Assembly (NCBI GenBank): GCA_940671915.1
Contig: CALNVZ010003426.1
Coordinates: forward strand, 50,751,489 to 50,815,488
Length of the DNA stretch: 64,000 nucleotides
Origin: Paracentrotus lividus
Lineage: Eukaryota; Echinodermata; Echinoidea; Camarodonta; Echinidae
Direction of reading: 5' to 3'
In this document: piece by piece, positions 33,385 through 46,054 of the stretch
How positions within the stretch are numbered: the first letter of the stretch is position 1
Layout: every line of letters starts with the position of its first letter
Translations under genes and position numbers: made by a program
Notes under the pieces: generated by a model
Databases searched by the model: none
What the model was told of the DNA's origin: nothing
What the model saw: the letters and a program-made list of their open reading frames with translations, nothing else

Positions 33385-34340
33385 GTTGAGGGCACGCCAT
33401 TGGATAGTTCATTAATATTGTCAATTTCATCCCACGGTAGAAAATCATCTATGTATCTATGTATGACATGGTTTATATTTCATAAACTATGCACACCCAA
33501 ACACCCTCTGTTGAAAAGAACAGTGTCTCATTAATGTACAAACAATGAGTTTGTATAGTCGACTATAATTCAACAGGCCTTGTGAAGACAATTTATTCCA
33601 CACTGTTTCGTGGTTAACATATTGGTTACGTAACTATGTAGAGTGAAAATTTTCTTCACAATGATGAACAAGCTTGGATTTGATAGTGTGAAGATGATTT
33701 CACAATGTAATTTTGAGACATGATGAAAATCGTACGATGATTTGGAACATTATAATCTTGTTTGTGTCTCTCGTTCACGAATCAATTAAAATCAAGTAAA
33801 CAGAAAAAAAAAAACACAGTTCAACAAAAGCTCAATATAACAAAATGATTTCGCTTGTCGCTATTCGCTATGCTAATTAGTTGAGAAATGAGACATAACT
33901 GTTTTGAAATCGTCTATCTTGTGATTTAGTATTTCCAATTGTTTTTCATTCTACAGATTGTGCTAATTCACTGGAGGGGAAATTCGTCAATGTCGAGCGA
34001 AACAGATGCCCTTCATTAGTGGAGTAATGTTTCCTATGCAGTACTTTGGCAACTATAGGCGCCCTTACGCTGAGAAGCATCGATCATCTGCGCACTATCA
34101 TTTTGAAGTTGTCTTTTGAAAAGTATAAACATTCAATCATGGGTTTAATGATATGGCTTGGTAGAGTGATCCTTATAACATATGTTGGCATCTTTTTCAT
34201 TTTAATCTTTGCAAGCATTACTGAATATCTGACAATACTAGTATTCAGAAGGCAGCTCCATCTCGCTTGTGGCTGTGTGGCTAGATGGAGAATTGACAAA
34301 GTGAGAAGGTATCACTTGTGTGTACCCACAAAGACACAAA
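33385..34340. other. Non-coding DNA, nothing recognised
   Basis: AT-rich DNA between the MITE and the CA microsatellite. The open frame at 34046-34564 is mostly translated CA repeat, so no gene is supported. Confidence 0.4.
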
Positions 34341-34359
34341 CGCCCACATACCTTCATTG

Positions 34360-34360
<1 letters not shown>

Positions 34361-34403
<43 letters not shown>

Positions 34404-34622
34404 GCCACATATACATCCTCTCTCACACACACACACACAAACACACACAAACACACACACACACACACCCCCATGTGCTACCACATGCACACGCACAAAC
34501 CCTATCTTATCCACACCAGCACACACATACATACCAATATCCTAAACAAACACTCTCATACTGACACACACACATACACACACAAACACACACACAAACA
34601 CACCCACACGCACATTCACACC
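34361..34622 (+). repeat. (CA)n microsatellite with variants
   Basis: Long CA runs with interruptions (CACAAA, CTCTCACA). It yields open frames in five frames with His-Thr repeats, which are artefacts. A short GT-rich tract at about 34745-34800 follows. Confidence 0.95.
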
Positions 34623-35143
34623 CATAAAAAGTTTGTAGGGAATTACTACGTCCCGAACGTTTATTGATGGTCTTGGTAAATAAAATATCAGTGCTTAATC
34701 AGAAAAATCAAAATGTAAATAATAAATGTTTACTGTGTTTTGGGGTGCATGTGTGTGAGGGAGGATGGGTGTGTGTGTGCGTGTGTGTGTGTGTGTATGT
34801 TTGTACACATATTATTTCAACATAATTATGTTTAATCTTCATCCATCCGCTTCTCAATATTGTTACTCAGCCATGCGTGCAAAGATCCCAATGAAAAGAA
34901 GACCAACAAAATAAATGCTTGAAGGATGACTCTACCAAGACATATATCTTCATAAATTATGTTCATGCTTCAAACAGGATATCTTCAAAATGATGGGACA
35001 TTTTTTATTTTTTATTTATTTATTTATTTATTTTTTATTTTTTTACTTACTATGTATATCTCCACCATCTACCATTTCACTTTTTATGTGTATTGTATTT
35101 TATCGTCATTAGATTCAATATTGTGTCAACTTCTTACGCTTTA

Positions 35144-36108
35144 GGGCAAGTCCAATCTATCTGTTCCCGAGGTGGTGATTTTTCAACCTTTTCGACCATT
35201 TTTGTGTCAAGTGCGTCAGTGAGGTTTTAAAGGTACATGTAATGTATCATATATCACCACAAAGTGTATGAAATAAACTTAATGCAAATGAGGTCAAAAA
35301 GTCGTTTCAAGGTCATATGACGTCACAAGGCTAATTAATATTCATGAAAAATGAAAAAATGCATTACAATGCTATTTTCAACCAAAATAAGGTTTGTTAT
35401 AGGAATACAACCAAAAAGTACATATTTTCTGTTTTAATATCATCTTGGCTTCCTCAGGTGAAAATACCACAAACTTAGCACATTACTTTCCATATTTTTA
35501 TTCTTATAGTATTCATGTCTCAGAAGTAGTCTCACAAAAGATACTGAGCTGATGTAATATAATATAGTTTTATCACTTGCCCTCCCACCTCAAGTAATGG
35601 AACACAATATTTCTTTGTTACAGTAATGTGTTGTATTATGGTTCTTTTGTTTTATGCTACGCCTTGGCTATACACCAAATATTTAATGGAAAATATTTCA
35701 CGGAATAATTGTCCCGTGTGTTACATGTCATATTTTATAAAACTTGACCTTGCCAGAAAACGTGAGGCTATATTGACATTAAAATATGTATTTACAAATT
35801 TTATTACATGGATGATATGACTATGCAAGTTTTTATATGCTTTTTAAATTCCTATTATCATGTGAACAAATTCAAAGTGGAAAAACACCATTTTTTTCTG
35901 GTCCCATGTGTTACGAACGAATAAATTATCATAAATTAAATATGAATTGAGTTATTTCAATTATTGTTTATGATTTTGTTGAAGGTTCTTAGTACCTTCA
36001 AAAATATACCTAAGGATTGGGATTTCAATTTAAGATTTATAAAAAAAAAACCTATTTTTGCTCTGAATGTCCTGTTTGTTATATTGCAAAATAGCCGTGG
36101 ACTTGCCC
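35144..36108. mobile_element. Inverted-repeat element with GGGCAAGTCCA ends
   Basis: The 11-base termini GGGCAAGTCCA (35144) and TGGACTTGCCC (to 36108) are perfect inverted repeats. The interior of about 940 bp is AT-rich and mentions 'cccgtgtgttac' variants three times. No ORF with a domain and no clear target duplication were seen. It abuts the next element. Confidence 0.55.
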
Positions 36109-36109
36109 G

Positions 36110-36700
36110 TTAAAGGGGAAGGAAACCCTAGGAATTCATTAAATTGTACAAAAACAGGAAATCAAAGAAGCTGATCAATGAAAATTTTAGAAAAAATGAA
36201 TGAATAATAAGAAAGTTAAGAGCATTCGAATGTTGTGATCACTACTGCTATGGCGATCCTCACATTGGCAACGGGCCCGAGATGTGTGATGTCATACATG
36301 AACAACTTCCCCATTACTTTTGTACATATTTCACTCAAATTATCTTTTTTTATTAATTCCGTTAAAAGATCTGAGATTCTTTTCATGGGAGGACATGTAA
36401 TACAAGTTCACAAAACATAATCATGTGTGAAGAGTCTGTACTACCATTAGAATGAGGAAAAATAAGAATTTTTTGTATTTTTTTATATGTCATATGGGAG
36501 AGTTGTTCATGTGTGACATCACACATCTTGGGCCTGTTGCCAGTGTGAGGATCTCCATAGCGTTAGTGGTCACAACATTCAAATGCACATAACGTTCTTA
36601 TTATTTATTCAATTGTTCTCAAACTTTCTTTAATCTGTTTCTTTGATTTTTTTTTGTTTCATACAATTCAACTGAATCCAAGGGTTTCATTCTCCTTTAA
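36110..36700. mobile_element. TTAA-flanked foldback MITE
   Basis: The element (36114-36696) has TTAA on each side and ends AGGGGAAGGAAACCC / GGGTTTCATTCTCCT. Its arms (about 36114-36310 and 36490-36696) are complementary throughout, for example 'atggcgatcctcacattggc' against 'gccagtgtgaggatctccat'. It is a third TTAA insert in the window but a different family from 14136 and 22176. Confidence 0.8.
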
Positions 36701-36860
36701 CACTCTGTAATTTGTTAACACTCTGTAATGTTTTCATGGTGGAAAGATAATTGGAAATTTTACGGTGTGACACCAGGACTAACACAGGGTCACGTGTCAC
36801 ACCGTAAACTTTCCAATCACTCTGTAATTGTTTTGAATATGTGACTTAGGTGTTTGTGTA

Positions 36861-38107
36861 TACAGTGTGTCCCAGAATGAAATATACACTTTTAAAATGG
36901 CTACAAAATAAGAAATATGCAGTTCTCGGGGGGAGAGATTCGTATGCAGAGAAAGCTCATATCTTCAACTATCATTTGACATCAAAAAGTCCGAAAATGA
37001 TGCATGCTTCAATGACCAATGGCCACTTTTGTGAACGACACAAAAACGAGGCTGCTCAGGAATTCGCTATGCATTTACCACCTGCCTAAGGGTGACCATG
37101 ATGGATCAAAAACAATAAAGGCGTGAATCGGCTAACAAAGACAAAGTGAACCAAAAGATTTTTTTTAAAAAAACATTAACTATATGAAAACAGAAAAGTT
37201 GTCAATTACATTTTTGCATAATATTGATGTTTATTTCTGACTTTTGGTTTATTTTGTCTTTGTTAGCAGATTCACATCATTTTTGCTTTTGATCCCTCGT
37301 GGCGTGCCATAGGCAGGTGGTAAATGCATATCAGCCATTCCATTGTGACTCGCGTGACATTTTTCCAAAATTTCAACTTTTAAAGGTCGATTACTCGGAA
37401 ACGTTAATCTGCAGGCCTTTTTTATTTTTACATTTCTGTTAAACTATTGATCATACATTATTAGAAAGCAAAATCTTTGATGTTATAGCCATTTTTGTTG
37501 GAGATATTTCAACTTTTGTGTTGTGACTCGCGTGACACGACACTATTTTTAATTTTGGACCTTACTGTACTTAACTGTGTTTTTCTAAAAAAGTACTGAT
37601 CCCATTAATACCAAATTTTCAGGACTTAATTTTGGGACATTAGGCAATAATAATCCTAATTTTCACTTCCACTTGACTTTTTACTTCAAGTCAGTGACTA
37701 TAAGAAAACGTGACTCGCGTGACAAAAAAGTGTAAAAACATGAAATTCGCATAAAAAGTGTAGTGTGGGACTAAAAGTAGGGACGTCGACCATGCAATAT
37801 TTTTCTCCCTATCAGAACCGCATTGAAAAATTATTAAGATTGACACCTTTTGAAGAAAAAAAATAGCTCACGGTGTCTAGTTACACGGAATGGCTGATAT
37901 ATCGAATTTCTGCGCAGCCTCGTTTTTGTGTCCTTCACAAAAGTGGGCGTTGCTCATTGCAGCATGCATCAATTTCTGACTTTTTGGTGCCAAATAATAG
38001 TTGAGGATATGAGCTTTATCTACATATGAATCTGTCCCCCAACAACCATATATTTCTTTTTTGGTAGCTATTTCAAAAGTGTATAGTTCTCTCTGGGACA
38101 CACTGTA
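36861..38107. mobile_element. TA-flanked element with 220-base inverted repeats
   Basis: The element (36863-38105) begins CAGTGTGTCCCAGA and ends with its reverse complement, TA on both sides. Each arm carries a matching open frame: 36850-37089 (+) with HFCERHKNEAAQEF and 37877-38113 (-) with HFCEGHKNEAAQKF. A second inverted pair lies inside (about 37068-37150 and 37245-37330). A loop repeats 'gtgactcgcgtgacac'. The TA target and ends resemble the mariner/Tc1 group, but no transposase is present. Confidence 0.75.
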
Positions 38108-38884
38108 GATCATTGTAAGACGTATACAATAGATAAAGAGTTATGCAGGTGTTGAAACTTCAGTTTGGGAAATGTATATTTGAACAAGGCAGGTTAATTT
38201 ATATGACGTTTTGGAATTGGTGGTATTCTAAATTGAAGTACACTGGTGATTAGAGATAAACATATGATGATGATAAGTTGGATATATTAGAGGTCATTGT
38301 ATAATATAGTTTGGAGATATTTTTGGACAATGGAGGTTCAATTATATTGGGGCATTACCATAGGGACAATACAATTGGCACGTGATAGTCGGACAATTCA
38401 GGTCTTTCTTATTATGTTAAAAGCAGATAATATTTTGGTACAATATGTTCAACTTGCAGCAAACATTGATTCATTGTGTTTGATTGAATAAAACTTATAT
38501 TATTCCGATAATCGTAAATGGCATGTGTATGTTCATTCATTTTAGTTTACCATGTGATATTTGGTTTTCATACCATTGAAAAGTTCATTTATTCCTCTTT
38601 TTATTTTATACCTAATTTGTCATGGTCGTATCATGCCTGAATCCACCTAACTACTGAACATGCTGAATACAAGGCAAAGCAACAGATAACCATTTTTTTA
38701 GCTCTGCACCAGACATTTTAACCTTGGTAATTTTGAACATGTGGATTTTAATCATTGATTTTTATACCGTTGGAAAGTTCATTTATTCCTCCTTTTATTG
38801 ATACCCTATTTGCAATGGTGACATCCTGTTTGAATGCACAAAACTCATGAATATAATGCAAAGTTGACAGGTTGCAAAATGCAT

Positions 38885-39230
38885 TGTTGTTGCTCACATT
38901 GAGTAATGGTGGTATATGATTTCGTGGAGACGAATTTCTGACTACTTTGAGACGGTTTTGAAACTTGTCGCGGAGACGTGTCTTGGGTCTCCGCGACGTT
39001 TCATGAGTCTCAGTATTCTCAAAACCGTCTCAAATTAGCGGTCCCAAATCTGTCTCCACGACTGAAAAAAAAGTACAATGTATTGGAGACGTCTTAAATG
39101 CCTTTTTCCGTCGCGGAGACGTCTCAAAACCGCCAAGTGAGATAAACCATAACTCTCAACTGCCAATAATAATAATCCTAATAGACATTTAGTTTGCAAC
39201 ATTTGACTTCTGATTTGTTCTAACATTCAG
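38885..39230. repeat. Palindromic repeat 'gtcgcggagacg'
   Basis: It contains several copies of 'gagacggttttgaaacttgtcgcggagacg' pieces (each shown here under 20 bases as 'gtcgcggagacg') in both orientations, including 'ggtctccgcgacg'. A related copy is at about 59710-59860. No gene was seen. Confidence 0.6.
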
Positions 39231-39263
39231 GTGTTCTGTGCATGCAAGCACGAAATTGTCGTT

Positions 39264-39470
39264 AAGCGTCTTCTCCATTCCAAAGGCGTCAGTTTCCAGC
39301 GGCTTCCTGTTCCATCCCGGGAAACATTCGGCTTTTAGCCTTTAACGTGTTTAAGCCGTTGGCCTATTAAGATTTCGGGATACTATTATTACTATTCAAG
39401 AGCCGATAAATCGGCGTTTGCAACAAAAGACGCGGGAAACTGACACCTTTTGAATGGAGAAGGCGCCTGG
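39264..39470. repeat. Inverted-repeat element
   Basis: 'cttctccattccaaaggcgt' at 39269 pairs with 'acaccttttgaatggagaag' at about 39443. The middle has a smaller palindrome, 'gccgttggcc'. It is a probable small MITE. Confidence 0.5.
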
Positions 39471-39704
39471 CGAATATGGAATCATTGAAAAAAGGAATAA
39501 GTGAGCTTGGTAAAAATAGAAGAATCGATAACAATAAAAAAAATACCCAAAGGCAGGGCCGAAAGCCGAGTAGATGACGGTATGATCGATTCAGAAAAGC
39601 CTACACGTCACTACAAATAGTTTCACACCCATAAAAAACTGGTGTCAGAACTGTAACAACTTTCCATCTTAATTTATCTGTTTCCTCTTACCTTCATTTA
39701 CCTC

Positions 39705-40017
39705 TCCTCTCTCTCTCTCCCTCTCTCTCTTTCCCCCTCTCTCCCTTTCTCTCTCTCTCCTCCCCCTCTCTCTTTCTCTCTCTCCCTCTCTCTTTTCCCC
39801 TCTCTCCTTCTCTCTCTCTCTCCCTCCCTCTCTCTCTCTCTCTCTCCTCTCCTCTTTCTCTCTCTCTCTCTTCCTTTCTCTCTTCTCCTCTCTCTCCCTT
39901 ATCTCTCTCTCTCCCTCTCCCTCTCTCTCCTCTCCCTCTCCCTTTCTCTCTCTCCTCCTCCCTCTCTCTCTTCCATTTCTCTCTCTCTCTCTCTCTCTCA
40001 CTCCCTCCTTTCTCTCT
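39705..40017 (+). repeat. CT-rich simple repeat
   Basis: About 300 bases of CTCT with CCC and TTT interruptions. The Arg/Glu-rich frame on the - strand is an artefact of the repeat. Confidence 0.95.
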
Positions 40018-42196
40018 ACATCAATTGTTTTCTCTCAATTAATAAATGCCTCCCCAACCAATCCAACCCTCTCAAAGTAGGTACACATCAAATACAACAC
40101 GACTGTATGTTATGTTGACATTCCACACAATTTATTTACAAATCTTAAAATAATGGAGCAAATTAGTTTCAGTTCTTTTTACAAATGGTAGCACTGCCAA
40201 ATACCCTGGATATTCAAAGCTATATTTTTATGTACATAATTTAACCATTGCAATCTATCTATATCACATATTGTTTTTTAATGTTAATATCATATGTTGC
40301 ATTTCTTTACACTTCTAGTCCTCAAGTTAATTGTTGTTTATTTATTAATAGTATGTAAATCAGCTATTGAAATTGGGACAGGGGGCTTTTTTTTTTTTGT
40401 TAACTTTTTTTTTCTGTCTCTGGCGTTCTGACGGTTGATACTACTTATTTTTTATTGTTTATACTGAAATGTACTTTGTATCTTTCTTTCCCAAATGAAT
40501 AATAATAATTAGCATTTATTAGTAGCCAGGGCGAAATATTACCTTCATGTAAGTTTCGCTTTTCTGATGACGTCAATATTTTGAACATAACTCTCATTTT
40601 AAAAGGTTAAAGGGTTTATTCCCATATTTCGTAACAATTTTGCATAATGGTGCCTTGCTACAAATAACAATATATTTAAAAAATAGAAGAAAAAAAGGAA
40701 CCAGTTTAAGATAAAAAGATTAATACATCTAAAATTTGATAATATGAAGTCGTATCAAAAGTAAAAGGCCTAAACAATGGCCAAATGTTTACATTTCACG
40801 AAGCATTCACTAGAATCTTCCTACTTTATATTTGCGACATATTAGTTCAATACTTTCACTAGCACATTTTGGCCAAGCTTACCCTTTCAAAAAGTCCACA
40901 GATGTCGGGCGGAAATTAGGGCAGAAACTTCATCATTACTTGATAAATATAACAATAAATAATTCTACATATATGTTCTACACTATTGTCCCTCTACATG
41001 TACATGCAGACGTTAGTAGCAAATTCAAAACTATTGACCAATAAGACGGATAGAATCATATATCATCTATTATACATTATGTACTATATGTTGTTCTATA
41101 TAACGAAAAACTCAGATCCTATTTTTTACAAAATCATTGTAACCCGGTCCTTGAGACAATAGAAATTACATTGTTATATCAAGAACCTTGTTATATCAGA
41201 TCTCAATATAACAAGTTTCCAATGTAAACAAGATTACTGTTCGCTATAATACACATAAAACAAACCTGTTGATGCCATGTGTTACTTTACTAAATTACAG
41301 TTTACATGTAGGCCTACATTGGAAACTCTTTGTAAAGAAGTGTGATGTAATGTTCAAGACTCCTGATATAACAAGATAATTTTGCTGATCCAACATATAG
41401 CTCTTTGTATTCTTTTAGTTTTTATCCTGATAAAAAGATCTTGTTGTTGTTGTTTTTATATTTTACGGCGCTTTCATTCATTATATGAATATTGACGCCA
41501 GCCTTACTAAGAAATCACAGATATAACAAGGTAATTTCCATTTGCTTATGGACCATGTTATAACTTTTCACAGTATCTCGCTTTATCGACATCTCATCGC
41601 ATTAGCCTTTACTTCATCCCATGTACGTACAGTACAGTCCACTCCCATTATAACAAGGTGCTCATGTACAAGCCTATTACGTTATTATAATGAAATAAAT
41701 GAACATATAAACATGTGCGCATGTTGAAATTGGAACTGGGAGAATCACATTGTTATGATGGCATCTTGTGCTATAATTGTGCTCCTTATAAGGGGAGTTG
41801 ACTGTAAATGTCCAAAGCACTTACCAATATCACCCTGGTCATTGCTGGATTTAATTACGATAGTCCACTTAATAGTGCACAAGGTGTGCTCTATGGGGAA
41901 TACGTGTATTGGTAGTCGCCTTTTACAGGAGCTAACAAGCTATTGATACAAACACACCGATGAACGATCATTCAGTGGAAACTTGAAACAAGGTCTTTGG
42001 GACCATGGAAACTACCTCATTATATCAGGGTAGAGGACGACAGCTGGGACCAGCAAAATAACCTTCTTTTATTAGGAATCTTGTCACGTCACACCTCTTT
42101 GTAAAAGGTTTCTACTGTACTTTTTAAACATTTTAACACCTCGACTGTAAAAAGCAACTAGTAAATGGAACATCTTGCTGAAAAAATGAGACACAC
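40018..42196. other. Intergenic DNA, nothing recognised
   Basis: AT-rich with short frames only. A loose motif 'tataacaag' recurs at about 41160-41720 without a clear period. No gene is supported. Confidence 0.4.
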
Positions 42197-42461
42197 TGGC
42201 CCGAATTCACAAAGGTGGATTCTGCAAAATCCATGGTTTCAACCCTGGGTTTAACCTAGGGTTGGACCTAGGATTTTCAATTTGGTATTCACAAAGGTGG
42301 AATCGACTGAATCCACAGATCCACAGCGTCATAATACGTCACAATTTGAGTCAACTGTTGGTGAATCATAAACTGGTGGATCCGTGGAGCCGTCGATTAA
42401 AAAACCCATGGATCCACGGATCCGTGTGTTTTGCAGAATCCTCTTTTGTGAATTCGGGCCA
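42197..42461. mobile_element. MITE, TGGCCCGAATTCACAAA family (copy B)
   Basis: The same family as 30754-31020, in the same orientation, with ends TGGCCCGAATTCACAAAG and its inverse. It supplies an independent boundary for the family. Confidence 0.8.
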
Positions 42462-43197
42462 ATATCTTCGCATCCCCAAACAAGAAATTACACAATCTAA
42501 TTACAAAACCAATATGACATATCTCTCTTGTGATAGCACACTTTCCTCTGGCAGAAGGCCCTCTACATGATATACAAAATTTCTTACAGTCACCCTTTTG
42601 CCAGCAGCAAGGCCAATTATTTTGTTTGTATATCACAACAAAAGCATACAACGATATAACAAAGTAAAAAGCAAGTCCAGATTCCCCATGAATTATAAGC
42701 AATTGTGTGACATGAATGATAGATCGTAACAAATTGCTAATAATGAGGAACTTGGATTTACCTAACATTAAAAAAAAAAACCATATACATTTTACCTACA
42801 AAATGTGTGAAAAGAATTTTCTGTAGTAGTTGAAGCATAAAAACTGTGTGTGGAATCAAATGTTTATTTCTTCCATGGAGATTCTTTACATAAATTATTA
42901 GGGATGGCTCAAAAGAAACAAAAGTATTTTGGAAACTCAACATCTTGATATAATGAATACCTCAACATGTATATCAATTATTTTTTTCAGTCAAAATAGA
43001 ATCAAATTCTTTTGTTTTCTGGTTTCACTCACTATGCTTTAAAAGTGTTTCCATGGTATTCATCTGGAGATATCTTTCAGATTATTCTGGGCAGCCCTAC
43101 GCATCCACACTACCTACAAGGCACATGTGCATATACATTGGAGATGTCTAGTGCCAATTATTTTATTTTAACTTTAAATGGGCACCCTGCACAGAGG

Positions 43198-43454
43198 TAA
43201 TGCGGCGGTCACAACTTGCCGTACCTTCGACGTGCAACTCCCTACGATGGATTTCGTAGAAAATTCGTGCAGCGGAGGTACCTTGAAGGTGCAATGCACG
43301 TACGACGTGCAGGAAGTTTTTACAATACCCTTACTACAGAAACGCAGGAATCGCAGAAGTTGACCCAGGACCTGTGCGTGCATTGCACATACAACGCAGG
43401 CTACGTTGATGGCACGTGCCCCGTAGCCTACGATGAGTTGTGACCGCCGCATAA
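43198..43454. mobile_element. GC-rich MITE flanked by TAA (Harbinger-like)
   Basis: The element (43201-43451, 251 bp) has ends TGCGGCGGTCACAACT and AGTTGTGACCGCCGCA, perfect inverted repeats flanked by TAA. A 3-base TWA target duplication is the PIF/Harbinger signature. The interior is complementary in parts and has unusually few stops, giving open frames on both strands. No known domain was seen. Confidence 0.75.
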
Positions 43455-43676
43455 CACCGTCATCATGATGGTATAAGTAGGGCCCACTGATACCATAATG
43501 TAAATTACCACTTGGTCTAAACCCACTTTGACTAAAGCCTGTTTGAAATCATTTCTAGTGGTCCAATTACATTTCGTCTACAACCAGTTTGTTTCATCAA
43601 CGTTTTGTCTCATTTCCATATTCACTTGTTTGCTATTTTGCCTAATTCCCATTTTGTCTAATGTCCACTTGGTCTA

Positions 43677-44093
43677 AAGGCCACCGCACACCTTACGACT
43701 GGTCTACGATCCGATTTTGGAACAAATCGCATTTTGCTTATTTTCCGAAAGTATGAATGAATAGAATCTTATCATTAGAGGTTCAAATGAACTGTAAGAG
43801 TAGTCATATCGAATTTCGGAAAATTACAAGCCTTCATTTAAAAGTGAAGGGCAAATTGGTTTGAAATCGTAGCCAATCGTGCGATTGCTATGACGTCATT
43901 ACGATTAGATAATGAATTCGCTTTTATTTTAATAAGGAGGTTACATAGTCACTGATTTGAACATATAAGTATTCCCGTGATGATTTAGAAGTCTGCACAG
44001 TATGACGTTCTATTTCTAAATACCCACATCAATGTTATGACGTTTTAATAGACAATCAAGTCGCAGACCAATCGTAAGGTGTGCGGTGGCCTT
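43677..44093. mobile_element. MITE with AAGGCCACCGCACACCTTA ends
   Basis: The left end 'aaggccaccgcacaccttac' pairs with the right end 'gtaaggtgtgcggtggcctt'. Subterminal 'gactggtctacgat' and 'tcgcagaccaatcgt' also pair. It sits inside a wider area that repeats 'cacttggtctaa' (43505, 43667) and its inverse. Confidence 0.7.
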
Positions 44094-44349
44094 AACACCA
44101 CTAGGTCAATAATTATTGCCAGCAAAAAACTGCTGGGAATTAGTCAAAAGTGCAATTACACAATTTGGTTATTGGCAACTAAACTAAGTGGTCATTAGAC
44201 CAAGTGACAAATTTAGAACAAGTTTTAGTAGACCAAATGGGTTAGCCTATGCAATAAGAAATAATCAGAGAATTGAACCAACTGCTTTTGGAACAAGTGG
44301 ATATGAATTGCTTATGCTGCTGCATCCCACCTACTCAAAATCTAGGGAT

Positions 44350-44501
44350 GTGTTTCACCAAGTCGTTTGTAAGTTACAAATGACTTTACGAAAGACTGGT
44401 GATCAGTTCTTGTGCTTGTATGTGGTAGAAATAGCACCCAAGAACATGTTCCAGTCGTTCGTAAAGTTATTTGTTACTTTAAGAATGACTTGATGAAACA
44501 C
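44350..44501. repeat. Short inverted-repeat element
   Basis: 'gtgtttcaccaagtcgttt' and 'aatgacttgatgaaacac' form the ends of a small, largely palindromic insert that also has inner 'gtaagttacaaatgact' and 'agttatttgttactttaag'. Confidence 0.6.
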
Positions 44502-44589
44502 CAAGCAGGTTGCCTTGAAACCAAGGGGCAGGGATGACATCAGGACCGTAGACTCCAGCACAGGTTGAGTTCCTAGTTTGTAATGTTAC

Positions 44590-44614
44590 TCAGCGGGGCT
44601 CTTTCCTTTTCCTT
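44590..44614 (-). CDS. Candidate last coding exon of shugoshin
   Basis: A strong acceptor 'ttttgctttccag' is followed by 25 bases that, joined to the phase-2 end of the large exon, read R-R-K-R-K-E-P-R and stop. Frame and basic composition fit the end of an SGO motif, where relatives have T/S-K-L-R-R. The exact Lys-Leu-Arg-Arg is absent, so another exon between 44.6 and 46 kb cannot be excluded. Confidence 0.35.
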
Positions 44615-45853
44615 CTGGAAAGCAAAATGAGATAAAGTCATTCCTCAGTGAGAAATATTGAATGTAAATTTGTAATAAAAAAAAAAGATAATAAGAACGA
44701 AATACATTGTATACCTATGAATTAAAAATGAAGAGAAATGGTCAAGATAATACCAGAAATACCATATGAATTTGATTCCCAAAGTTTTGAAAGAGTGAAT
44801 CATCCAATGAATATTTATATTCTGTAAGAAATTAGATACATCTTGATTCCCAGGCAAATTACCACAAACTTCAGTAAGTTTTTAATCAGCAAATTAAGCT
44901 TATTCACATACATGTACAATGGTTCATGTACAATATCTGTTCAAAGCTCAATCACATCCATGTACATGTAATGTGGTACACTTACAAAGCTCTGAGTAAA
45001 TGGAAAACAAATTTCTGTATAATTATAGACAATGAAACTTTTAATTTTGAATCTTGTGTGCACAATGCCGGCGATTGCTGTGGAAAACTGCATGAGAATA
45101 TATGTTAATTTGAATTAGAATGATATATAATGTGTTACATGTATAATTGACAAAAATTGTTAATAATTTGACACACAAAATATTGCAGGGAAAGAGATCC
45201 TAAATCATGAATGGAATAAAAAGACGGTTGATGCAACTGGCTTCACAGGTCTGTTGCCAATTTGTGTGCAAATAATTATTTGTTTCAGTTTTTTAGTTCA
45301 TGTGACTCTGACCAATCCCAGTGTATCTGATATGCATGATTCATTTGAGAGCAAATATCTGCACAATGATAATTACTTGAGAAAGATTTGGCCATTCATA
45401 CCTTTTTCGATGCTTTTCCTTGTACACCCTTGTAGACGGTGAATGTGTTAGGATCCCCTTGTCGAAGTTTACTGTAAAAGTAATCAATAAACAAACAAAA
45501 AAAAAACCCATATACATATACATCTTAGAGGCAGCTCTAAACAGCACCAAAAAACAACAACGTGAGAACACCAAAATCAGACTTGTTTCTACTTTGATTG
45601 TACATTTCAATAACGTCAAATACAATTTGAAACTACTGCAAATAAATGGATACTTGAACAGATCACACCTGTAGACGATTGACAAGTATTGTTTACTTTG
45701 ATTATTATGTACCTCCATTGGGCGCAAGTATACTCTGGCTGGAGTCTTTGGGAAATGAGTGCATTCATGATCAATGGGAATCAAATCTCTCACTGAAGGT
45801 GTCTCATTTAATGGTCCTTTCAAAATTTCCAATTACTTAGACAGGATTGACCA

Positions 45854-46016
45854 GGGCCCCGTTGCACAAAGAGTTACTATAATAGTAATTTTGCCATTCA
45901 TATTATTTTTCATGAACTAGTGCATTTTGATTGGCTGTTTAGCAATGTTACCATGGTAGTTATCATTGATGGCAAAGTTACTACAATATTTAGTAACTCT
46001 TCATTCAACGGGGCCC
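45854..46016. mobile_element. MITE in last shugoshin intron
   Basis: The ends GGGCCCCGTTGCACAAAGAG and 'ctcttcattcaacggggccc' are inverted. Subterminal 'ttactataatagtaa' and 'ttactacaatatttagtaa' also pair. It lies in the intron after the big exon. Confidence 0.7.
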
Positions 46017-46054
46017 AGAAGGGATATAGAAGATTCAAGAAGAAGGCATATTAC

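Noticed and set aside
34238-34667. Thr/His and Val/Cys repeat proteins in several frames
   Set aside because: They are produced by the CA microsatellite in all frames and have no independent coding evidence.
38885-39230. CRISPR-like array because of regularly recurring 'gtcgcggagacg'
   Set aside because: The copies are in both orientations with irregular spacing, and the DNA is eukaryotic.
39669-40001. Arg/Glu-rich 110-residue frame on the - strand
   Set aside because: It is the translation of the CT-rich simple repeat.
45341-45832. 163-residue - frame as a further shugoshin exon or separate gene
   Set aside because: It has no SGO-type residues and no suitable acceptor in phase 2. The part from 45500 down is AT-rich and of chance appearance.
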